From positions 1 to 64,000 of the forward strand of contig NZ_BSTM01000028.1 in the NCBI RefSeq assembly GCF_030269515.1: a stretch of DNA of 64,000 nucleotides, given 5' to 3'. Position numbers and translations under genes: made by a program. The DNA is from Actinomadura sp. NBRC 104412 (lineage in GTDB: Bacteria; Actinomycetota; Actinomycetes; Streptosporangiales; Streptosporangiaceae). Under the pieces are notes generated by a model. The model did no database searches and had not been told where the DNA came from. It was given only the letters and a program-made list of their open reading frames with translations. Positions 57,955-64,000 of this stretch are shown piece by piece. Position 1 is the first letter of the stretch, and each line of letters begins with the position of its first letter.

Positions 57955-58431
57955 ATGCGCAAGATCATCATCGGCCTCTGCGCCGTCGCCGTCCTCGCCA
58001 CCGGCTGCGCCATCGAGCAGGACCCGGTCGCCGTCCAGCCGGCCGAGTCCGGCAAGCCGGCGGGCAAGAGCAGCGGCGCGGCCAAGGGCAGGACGTTCCC
58101 GATCAAGCTCACCGCCAAGCGGGCACGCGCGAAGAAGAGCGTCCTGAGCGACGGCGACGCCCTGTCCTGCGTCAAGGTGACCGTCACCAACCGGACCAAG
58201 AAGCAGCTCGAGGTCAACCCGCTCTACTTCTCGATCACCGACACCAGGAACACCAAGCACGACAGCAGCTCCGCCCTCGGCGAGTACGAGGGCCAGATCG
58301 CCACCATGGAGCTCGCCCCGGGCGAGAAGACCACCGGCCTCGTATGCGCGAAGGGCGATTTCCGGCCCAAGACCGTCTCGATGACCAACCCTCTGTTCGA
58401 CGAGGCGGCACGCGCCCAGGTCGCTTCATGA
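57955..58431 (+). CDS. Lipoprotein with DUF4352-like domain
   Basis: A 158-residue predicted lipoprotein: signal KIIIGLCAVAVLATGC with lipobox LATGC (cysteine 18), a low-complexity linker and a beta-sandwich-like domain with CVKVTVTNRTKKQLEVNPL and TGLVCAKGDF, like DUF4352/telomeric-repeat-binding-factor-type extracellular domains. It has two further Cys that could form a disulfide. GGAGCACC precedes ATG 57955. Confidence 0.85.
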   Translation: MRKIIIGLCAVAVLATGCAIEQDPVAVQPAESGKPAGKSSGAAKGRTFPIKLTAKRARAKKSVLSDGDALSCVKVTVTNRTKKQLEVNPLYFSITDTRNTKHDSSSALGEYEGQIATMELAPGEKTTGLVCAKGDFRPKTVSMTNPLFDEAARAQVAS

Positions 58432-58732
58432 ACACGCGGATTCGGAAAGGTGGCCCGTCTCAGCGGAGGCAGCCACGCCCTGGTTCCAGGTCATCGCCTT
58501 CGGCATGTGATCGCACGGCCGTCAAGGACGCGGCACCACGTCTACCAGCCGCCTAAGTAGCGCGCATGGCGTTCGACTCGAGGTTCTCAACATTTACTTC
58601 TATCCGAGTTCAACCGATCTCAGGCCGTCACAAGCCGGCAACCCTCAGAAGATGGATGGCACGTCGTGTCATAGTCTTCGCCAGTGGACGCCGGCGTTGT
58701 CTGCCCGTCCGTCCTCCCGCGAAGGAGAACAC
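58432..58732. other. Intergenic region before EcsC gene
   Basis: About 300 bases with lower GC and no supported gene. It probably holds the EcsC-gene promoter. A GAAGGAGAA ribosome binding site lies at its right end. Confidence 0.4.
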
Positions 58733-60058
58733 ATGCAGGACCCTTCGGATTCAATGGATATCAGCAAAACCACCGACCCACCTGTTCTGGACGATCCCAC
58801 ATCTGACGCGGACAGCAACCTGGCAACGGCATCGGCGGCGCTGCGAATGTCCCCGTACGAAGCGCGCATCTGGGCGGCGCTTGAGACCCACTGGCAGCGC
58901 AAGGCCGACCGGCGACGGTTGATGCCGGCGAAGGCCCGGGCGGCCGTCGAGGCCGCCGGAGTGAAGACAAAAGATGTCTTGGGACGCGCGGGGACCGCGG
59001 TCGTGGAAGCCACCCCCGAGCCCGTCAAGGCCATCGGCGAACGTGCAGCCGACACCGTGCTCGCTCCGGCCGTAGAAAGTGCTGTCCGACTGGTCGATCT
59101 GGCCAACGACTGGGCGGTGGATCTCACGAATCCGCAGAAGGTCATCGACTTCCATCGGAGCCGTGGTCGCGATGTGTCGTCACTGGAAGACCTTCGTGGA
59201 CTGGACCTCGCCGAACTCGATGAGGTCGTCCGGAACCTGGTACTGAAATGGCGTTCCCTTGGAGCCGCCGAGGGGGCGGCGCTCGGCGCCCTCGCCCTCG
59301 TCCCGGTCGCCGGTGGGGCGGTGGCGATCTCTGCTGACATTCTCGTCATGCAGGTGCTGGCGACGGCGATCGCGACTCACGTTTGCTATGCCTACGGTTT
59401 CGATCCGACCGACCCGGAACTTCAGCACGTCGTGCGACGGATGGTGACGCGATCCTTTGGCGCACAGGTTCCAAAGGCGTCCACAAGCCGCAACGCGAAC
59501 CTCGCCGCCGCCGCCATCAAGGGCCGCAAGAAGTGGAGCAAGAAACTTCGTGACGATCATAGGCTCATCGCGGCTCTTGAGAAGCTGATGAAGCAGTGGA
59601 CCAACGGTTCTCACATTCCCGTCGGCAAAGTGGCCAAGGGGATCCCTGTCGTCTCGATCGTGACATCGGCGGGAACCAATGCCTGGGTCATCGGAGATGT
59701 CGCGAAGCAAGCTCGTCTCTACGCTCAGACGCTCTTCCTCGCTGAGAAGTACGACCTCCCGCTGCCCGCCCGACTGGCAACATCGCCAGCGAAGCGGATG
59801 CCGAATGCCTGGCAGAGGATGCCGAAACGAAGTAGGAGCCCGATGAGCGGCGAACGGGACGTGCCCGCCGTGGCGCCACGGGGACCACTCCCCGGAGAGC
59901 ATGGCGGTGAGAGCCGGGCCGTCCTGCCCGCATGCCCTGTCCGCCCCGGGAAGTCGCGTCCGACCGGGCTGCTCGTCCAAGTGCGGCAGGAACCCGGGGC
60001 GGCGCCCATAGTGGTGCCGGCGCACGAGGACGGGTTCGTCGACGGCGACCGGTCGTGA
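58733..60058 (+). CDS. EcsC-family protein with long C-terminal extension
   Basis: A 441-residue protein. Residues 20-350 match the EcsC family: an Ala-rich helical region, a repeated amphipathic GAALGALALVPVAGGAVAIS and the ISADILVMQVLATAIA membrane-like helix, and a final SAGTNAWVIGDVAKQARLYA helix. After residue 350 about 90 residues are Pro/Arg/Gly-rich and unlike the family. ATG 58733 follows GAAGGAGA. EcsC proteins are thought to affect membrane transport or secretion; the mechanism is not clear. Confidence 0.85.
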   Translation: MQDPSDSMDISKTTDPPVLDDPTSDADSNLATASAALRMSPYEARIWAALETHWQRKADRRRLMPAKARAAVEAAGVKTKDVLGRAGTAVVEATPEPVKAIGERAADTVLAPAVESAVRLVDLANDWAVDLTNPQKVIDFHRSRGRDVSSLEDLRGLDLAELDEVVRNLVLKWRSLGAAEGAALGALALVPVAGGAVAISADILVMQVLATAIATHVCYAYGFDPTDPELQHVVRRMVTRSFGAQVPKASTSRNANLAAAAIKGRKKWSKKLRDDHRLIAALEKLMKQWTNGSHIPVGKVAKGIPVVSIVTSAGTNAWVIGDVAKQARLYAQTLFLAEKYDLPLPARLATSPAKRMPNAWQRMPKRSRSPMSGERDVPAVAPRGPLPGEHGGESRAVLPACPVRPGKSRPTGLLVQVRQEPGAAPIVVPAHEDGFVDGDRS

Positions 60059-60442
60059 CCGATGGGGAACCGGGCGATCCTGTGGTCGGTCGCGGTCGCA
60101 TTGCCGGTGATCGCGGCGGTCATCTCCGATCGTGCAAGCCGCCGCTAGGAGTTCGCCGTACGGCTCACGCAACTGCGCCAGAAGCACCACAGCGAAGCGG
60201 GCCTCATCGCCCGCTTCGGCTGCGCCCTCCTCCTCGCGGAGCGACATGACCCAATCTTCGCTCTGGTGAACGGCGGCGCGGCTGGCACGCGAATCGGTCT
60301 CTACTCCACCCGGCCCGACGTGGCCTCCGGGCGCACGCACCTCCGCGATCTGGCAGCCATCTCTGGAAAAGGGATTGGCTTGCCGCCGGCCCCCTGGTTC
60401 GCTGCCGTCAAGCGTCGGTACCGGCTGGCACAATCGCCCGCC
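60059..60442. other. Intergenic region with tiny hydrophobic frame
   Basis: About 385 bases. A 28-codon frame at 60062-60148 (MGNRAILWSVAVALPVIAAV ...) is a plausible single membrane helix starting four bases after the EcsC stop. After its TAG the same frame continues as EFAVRLTQLRQKHHSEAGLI, so a longer gene with an in-frame stop is possible. I see no ribosome binding site and call no gene. Confidence 0.4.
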
Positions 60443-61672
60443 ATGAGCGTCAGAAAAGACGACCCGCTTGCGGGGTTGGACGAGGTTCACTGGGCGAGCC
60501 TGGAGCACGCTTACGGCCCGGCCGAGGACGTGCCCGATCTGCTTCGGGCGCTCGCCTCGGAGTCGGCCGACGAGCGCGACAAGGCCGGGCACGAGCTGTA
60601 CAGCAATATCTTCCACCAGGGCAGCCGGTACGAGGCGACCGCGCATGCCGTGCCGTTCCTGGCCGCGTTGGCCGCTGCCCCCCAGATCCAGGACCGTGCC
60701 GACATAGTGCACCTCCTTTCCGCGATCGCCATCGGCTACGACGAGGCGTACCTGCCGAACGGCGTCGACATCGAAGGATGGCGCGCGGGCATCGAGCAGA
60801 TGCGTACCGCCGACCCCGAAGAAGAGCTGCGCCGATTCGACCAGTGGGTCGCGGAGGCCGCCGACGAGGGCGAACGCAGAGTCCGTGCGATGCGCCGCGC
60901 CATGTACGACCACGACGAGTATCTGCGCAGCGCCGAAGCCGAACTCGGTGCGTACGATGCCGTCCGCGCCACCGTTCCCACACTGCGCGACCTGCTGGGC
61001 GATCCTGACCCGCAGATCCAGGCGGCTGCGGCTTACACACTGGGCTGGTTCCCGGAGGAGGCAACCGGCACTCTCCCCGCGCTGAGGCAGTTGCTGGAGC
61101 CGGGTGTCGTTTCCGGAGTGGCGGCGAACGCGATCATCTCAGCGGGCCTGCTGTCCGGCCATGCCCTCGTACCGCGATTCCGCGCATTCCTAGCTGGAGA
61201 AGACCCGCTCCTCCGCTACGCCTCCGCGATCGCACTGGCCCGCCTGGACGTCACCGACACCGACGTCCTCGACGTGCTTGAGACGGCCGCCGTCCAGCCT
61301 CCCGAGGACTCCGAACCCCGGATCCGTCATCTACACGGCAACCTGCGCGGATTCGCGACGATCACCCTCGCCGCGATCGAGGAGCGGACGCATCCGAGGC
61401 TTCTCGGCGCCATGCTCGATGGGCTTGCGCTCAGCTCCGGCCCCGACGCCTTCCCCACGGCCGAGGCGGTGCTGCAACATGTGTTCGGGCAACCGCGAAG
61501 CGGACCGCTGCCACCGTTTGCCGAACTGACCGAACCGCAGCAGCGCGCTGTCCGAACACTGGCCGAGATGGGCGACGACACTTGGCGCTGGGGCAACTTC
61601 ATGCTCTTGCTAAGCGCTTGGGGCCTTCCGTCCCAGCAGGCCGAATGTCGCACGTATGCAGGACTCGACTAG
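60443..61672 (+). CDS. HEAT-repeat protein
   Basis: A 409-residue helical repeat protein. Several HEAT-like units are visible, for example VPDLLRALASESADERDKAG, VPTLRDLLGDPDPQIQAAAA, TLGWFPEEATGTLPALRQLL and LVPRFRAFLAGEDPLLRYAS. It has no catalytic motif and probably acts as a protein-binding scaffold. I chose ATG 60443; the open frame from 60266 adds non-conserved residues. The last 40 residues abut a transposase remnant and the end may have been altered. Confidence 0.85.
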   Translation: MSVRKDDPLAGLDEVHWASLEHAYGPAEDVPDLLRALASESADERDKAGHELYSNIFHQGSRYEATAHAVPFLAALAAAPQIQDRADIVHLLSAIAIGYDEAYLPNGVDIEGWRAGIEQMRTADPEEELRRFDQWVAEAADEGERRVRAMRRAMYDHDEYLRSAEAELGAYDAVRATVPTLRDLLGDPDPQIQAAAAYTLGWFPEEATGTLPALRQLLEPGVVSGVAANAIISAGLLSGHALVPRFRAFLAGEDPLLRYASAIALARLDVTDTDVLDVLETAAVQPPEDSEPRIRHLHGNLRGFATITLAAIEERTHPRLLGAMLDGLALSSGPDAFPTAEAVLQHVFGQPRSGPLPPFAELTEPQQRAVRTLAEMGDDTWRWGNFMLLLSAWGLPSQQAECRTYAGLD

Positions 61673-62075
61673 TACTGCAACGGCATATAGGTGAGTGGGT
61701 AGCCGCGTCGCCGGTAGTGGCTGAGGCGGGCTTGGTGCTGGCGTCTGCGGCGCCGGGTCGACCAGTGCCAGACGTGTTCGGCGGTGTGAACGCCTCGCAG
61801 GACCAGCTTGATCAACAAGCGGTGGATCTCCGGTAGCGTGAAGGCGATCATGTTCGGTTCGCCGGAGCCGGTTTCCCCTTCATGGCCGGGGATCGGGAGA
61901 CCACCAGCCAGGCGTGCGCGAGCATCGACACGGTGATGTGGGCGTACCAGGCTTCCCGGCTGCGGACCTGGTAGTGGTCCAGGCCAGCCTCGTTCTTGGC
62001 CTGTTGGAAACGTTTTCGATCCGTCAGCGTGCTCCGGCGATCCAGACCAGGTCGGCGAAGTACTGTCTACCTGCC
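61669..62075 (-). pseudogene. IS701-type transposase 3' remnant
   Basis: The minus strand holds the end of a DDE transposase in at least two frames: FQQAKNEAGLDHYQVRSREA and WYAHITVSMLAHAWLVVSRS, then after a frame change NMIAFTLPEIHRLLIKLVLR and RRRRQHQARLSHYRRRGYPL. This is the C-terminal region of IS701-family enzymes. The catalytic N-terminal part is absent. The stop overlaps the stop of the HEAT-repeat gene. Confidence 0.8.
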
Positions 62076-62460
62076 GGGCAGGTGGGTCAGCGCCGCCGGA
62101 CACGGAGGTGACCTCAAATTAAGTCTTGCTCAGATAGGGCGCAAAGGAAAGCCCTGCGCGATCCAGAGTGTAGCTGAAGTTCGGTAGTGGCACAGCGGAA
62201 AACTACAAGGAAGTGCATTCGTCGCATGCCGATGCAACTCGCGGACGCCTGATGCAGTAGAGGTCCAGCTGCTCGGTCTGCTCGCCCTGCATCGTTGCGC
62301 TGACCTGTCAGCGCGTCACCTTGGCTGAGTGTGTGGGCGACTGGTCAGCCGCGGACCGATTTCCAGAGAGCAGCCGTTGCGGCATCGGGGCTGTAGAGCG
62401 TCGTGCCACCGCTCAACTTGACGACGTGCATCGGCCATGTGTCGCTGTCGTAGTGCGTGT
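62076..62460. other. Intergenic stretch without a gene
   Basis: About 385 bases of reduced GC between the transposase remnant and the small HTH-like gene. I see no gene, RNA or strong hairpin. Confidence 0.4.
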
Positions 62461-62781
62461 TCAGGTGGCGGGTGATGCCGCCAGGTTCCCGCGCAGGCTG
62501 TGGTAGTTCATCGACAGGGCCTTCACCAGGTCTTGCATGTCGTACTGCTTGCCGAGCTCCTGGCAGAGGACGTCGAGAATGCGGGTGACCGTCTTGGTGG
62601 TGTTCAGTTCAGTGCCGGCCAGTTTGTCGGCGTCCCATGCCACCGGGACGTCGTTCGTTCCCGCGGGCTTGGCGTGGGCGTCGGGCTCCTGCTCAAGCTC
62701 GGCGAGCAGCCGGTAAATGGCCATGACGTGTTGAGCGGGTACAGCCACCCGGATGGACTCCTGCTGGGCTTTCTGGCTCAT
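62461..62781 (-). CDS. Small HTH-like protein (106 aa)
   Basis: A GGAGGT site precedes ATG 62781. The product opens with SIRVAVPAQHVMAIYRLLAE, a pattern seen in small actinobacterial proteins, then a helical region TKTVTRILDVLCQELGKQYD and MQDLVKALSMNYHSLRGNL that resembles the winged-helix of those proteins. Relatives continue for about 20-40 residues after this point (often ending in an aromatic-rich strand). Here the protein stops at SPAT, so it may be truncated. An overlapping frame (62893 to 62693) runs out of phase across the start. Confidence 0.65.
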   Translation of the reverse strand: MSQKAQQESIRVAVPAQHVMAIYRLLAELEQEPDAHAKPAGTNDVPVAWDADKLAGTELNTTKTVTRILDVLCQELGKQYDMQDLVKALSMNYHSLRGNLAASPAT

Positions 62782-63290
62782 CGTTCACCTCCTCGGCCAC
62801 CTCGATCCGGGGGCGGATGGAGCGGGTCTTCAGCCCGCTGCTGCTGACGGAGACCACGGTGTTCGCGCGCCACCAGGCAATGGGTGCGCTCACCGCTGTT
62901 GTGCCCGCAGGGCGATCCGTTCCGCGAACCGCGCCTTGCCACCGTGGCCGTCCCTACCAGGACGCCCCCGGCGAATGGTTCAAGCTGCTCGACTTATAGA
63001 TCAGCAACCTGCACCGTGCAGCCTGACACCGCCCTGCTCATTAATGCGCTCTCGATTCGCAAGGCTCAAGGGGCTTGTAGTGCACGTCGATGAGGCGCAC
63101 ATCGGGGTCTCTGTGGGGACCCGGCCGTGAATTCGGATGATCGGCTGTGCGGTTATGGTCTTCCGCAATTTGAGTCGATTTTCTGTTGTGGCAAGCATCG
63201 GCTGTCCCGATGCGGTCATGAGCGTGAACCGGCGTTTCCCTGGCAGTTAACGGGGTAGGATCGACCGCGCGGTCTATCCAGGAGGTTCTC
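62782..63290. other. Region between small HTH-like gene and DUF6879 cassette
   Basis: About 510 bases. A plus-strand frame (62817-62999) and minus-strand frame (62893-62693, TVVSVSSSGLKTRSIRPRIE) are open but neither is supported; the minus one could be the end of a decayed gene. TAGGAT at 63253-63258 is a possible -10 box for the 63291 gene. Confidence 0.4.
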
Positions 63291-63530
63291 ATGAAGGTGA
63301 TCGGCCGGCTCGGCAAAGCTCCCGCTGAGCGCGGTGACACGACTTCGACGACCGGTTCCCCTGACATCCTCACACTTAATGACGGTGCATTCGCGGTCAT
63401 CGGTGTCGACATTACCGAGGAACTCGGTAAAAATCCATGGAAAGACGCCCGGTGCGCACCTAATGAACGGATCGTTCGAATCACACGTAACACCCTCATC
63501 GCCGCGAAGAACGATATCCCGGACGAATGA
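63291..63530 (+). CDS. Small protein preceding DUF6879 gene
   Basis: A 79-residue protein with an AGGAGG site before ATG 63291. The pattern SPDILTLNDGAFAVIGVDIT followed by NERIVRITRNTLIAAKNDIP is the usual small partner encoded upstream of DUF6879 in streptomycete-like cassettes. It overlaps the DUF6879 gene by four bases (ATGA). Function unknown; probably part of the same signalling cassette type as the XRE/DUF397 loci. Confidence 0.8.
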   Translation: MKVIGRLGKAPAERGDTTSTTGSPDILTLNDGAFAVIGVDITEELGKNPWKDARCAPNERIVRITRNTLIAAKNDIPDE

Positions 63531-64000
63531 TGCATCGACCGCCTGCGTGGGCACTGGACGGTAGCGAGCGGCTGCCCTTGGAGGGCTTCCTGGAGTCTTT
63601 CGGCGCGGCCTGGGCGCGCACCGAGCGGCGCTTCCTCAAGCTGGAGTGCTGGCAGTCCTACCGCGAGGCCGACGGGGTCCGGTCGCAGGAGGCGTTCCAG
63701 GCGGGCGACACCGCGCTGGCCCGCCGCCTCCTGGAAGAGGAGGCGATGGGAGACCAGCCTCTTCGCGACGACGTGCGCGCGAGGAATCTGGAGTTCACCC
63801 GGATACGGCTGCTCTCCTACCCGCTCACCGACTACCTGCGCTACGAGATGATCAATTACGAGGTGCGCAGCCGGCTGGGTGAGAACATCGAGTTCCTCGT
63901 GCCGCCCTCTCCTGTTGAGGGCTACTTCGACTTCCTGCTGTTCGACGCCCACACCGCCCTCATCCACGACTACGGGCCCGGCCCCGTCGGGTATCAATCG
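63527..64000 (+). CDS. DUF6879 protein, truncated by window end
   Basis: The frame starts at ATG 63527 (or 63530) and is open to the last base. The sequence has the DUF6879 pattern LECWQSYREADG, then RARNLEFTRIRLLSYPLTDY, YEMINYEVRSRLGENIEF, FDFLLFDAHTALIHDYGPGP. About 20 residues are missing at the C-terminus. DUF6879 proteins are paired with XRE/DUF5753 regulators or small proteins in actinomycetes. Confidence 0.85.
   Translation, partial: MMHRPPAWALDGSERLPLEGFLESFGAAWARTERRFLKLECWQSYREADGVRSQEAFQAGDTALARRLLEEEAMGDQPLRDDVRARNLEFTRIRLLSYPLTDYLRYEMINYEVRSRLGENIEFLVPPSPVEGYFDFLLFDAHTALIHDYGPGPVGYQS

Noticed and set aside
59180..60913. 577-codon minus-strand frame
   Set aside because: It is antisense to the EcsC and HEAT genes, with no motif; a high-GC shadow.
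63041..63997. 318-codon minus-strand frame at the right edge
   Set aside because: Antisense to the well-supported DUF6879 cassette.

Overview
The window is high-GC DNA with strong G/C preference at third codon positions, GTG and TTG starts, SRP RNA next to dnaX, and the dnaX-ybaB-recR-DUF5063-lysC order typical of actinomycetes. XRE/DUF5753 + DUF397 cassettes with RsbW-like ATPases also point to a filamentous actinobacterium. The style fits Streptosporangiales (Thermomonosporaceae / Actinomadura-like), but the sequence alone does not fix the genus.

Layout. 0.4-10.1 kb: a type II Wadjet (jetABCD) anti-plasmid operon on the minus strand, split between jetB and jetC by an antisense IS110-family element whose transposase is itself damaged. 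10.4-22.7 kb: chromosomal housekeeping, with tRNA-Ser(CGA), tadA and two TadA-associated proteins, upp, a PH-domain membrane protein, an XRE-TPR regulator, a FadR-type regulator, a CynX-type MFS permease, a first XRE/DUF397/ATPase cassette, tRNA-Ser(GGA) and a DUF952 protein. 22.7-30.2 kb: SRP RNA, dnaX with expanded repeats, ybaB, recR, DUF5063 and lysC. 30.3-36.6 kb: TetR regulator, a frameshifted PP2C phosphatase, an S9 peptidase, a lipoprotein, two small minus-strand genes, a GNAT and a secreted hydrolase. 36.9-42.4 kb: two tandem STAND ATPases, the second fused to an intact RsbU-like PP2C phosphatase. 42.7-46.1 kb: a decayed mcrC and a second XRE/DUF397/ATPase cassette whose DUF397 end has been triplicated. 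46.3-57.8 kb: a type I restriction-modification island (HTH/N6-methylase, hsdM, hsdS, hsdR, then a Ser/Thr kinase with a TPR-like tail) with a divergent DnaQ-BRCT exonuclease. 58-64 kb: lipoprotein, EcsC, HEAT-repeat protein, an IS701-type remnant, a small HTH-like protein and the start of a DUF6879 cassette running off the window.

The window therefore holds three DNA-defence loci in different states: Wadjet (genes full-length but operon interrupted), type I RM (apparently intact) and McrC (dead). They sit among duplicated XRE/DUF397/ATPase signalling cassettes. The most unusual gene is the PP2C-STAND fusion at 39.1-42.4 kb. The most informative event is the IS110 insertion, which can be reconstructed almost to the base: it landed in the four-base jetB/jetC stop-start overlap, keeping both reading frames but removing the native jetC ribosome binding site.
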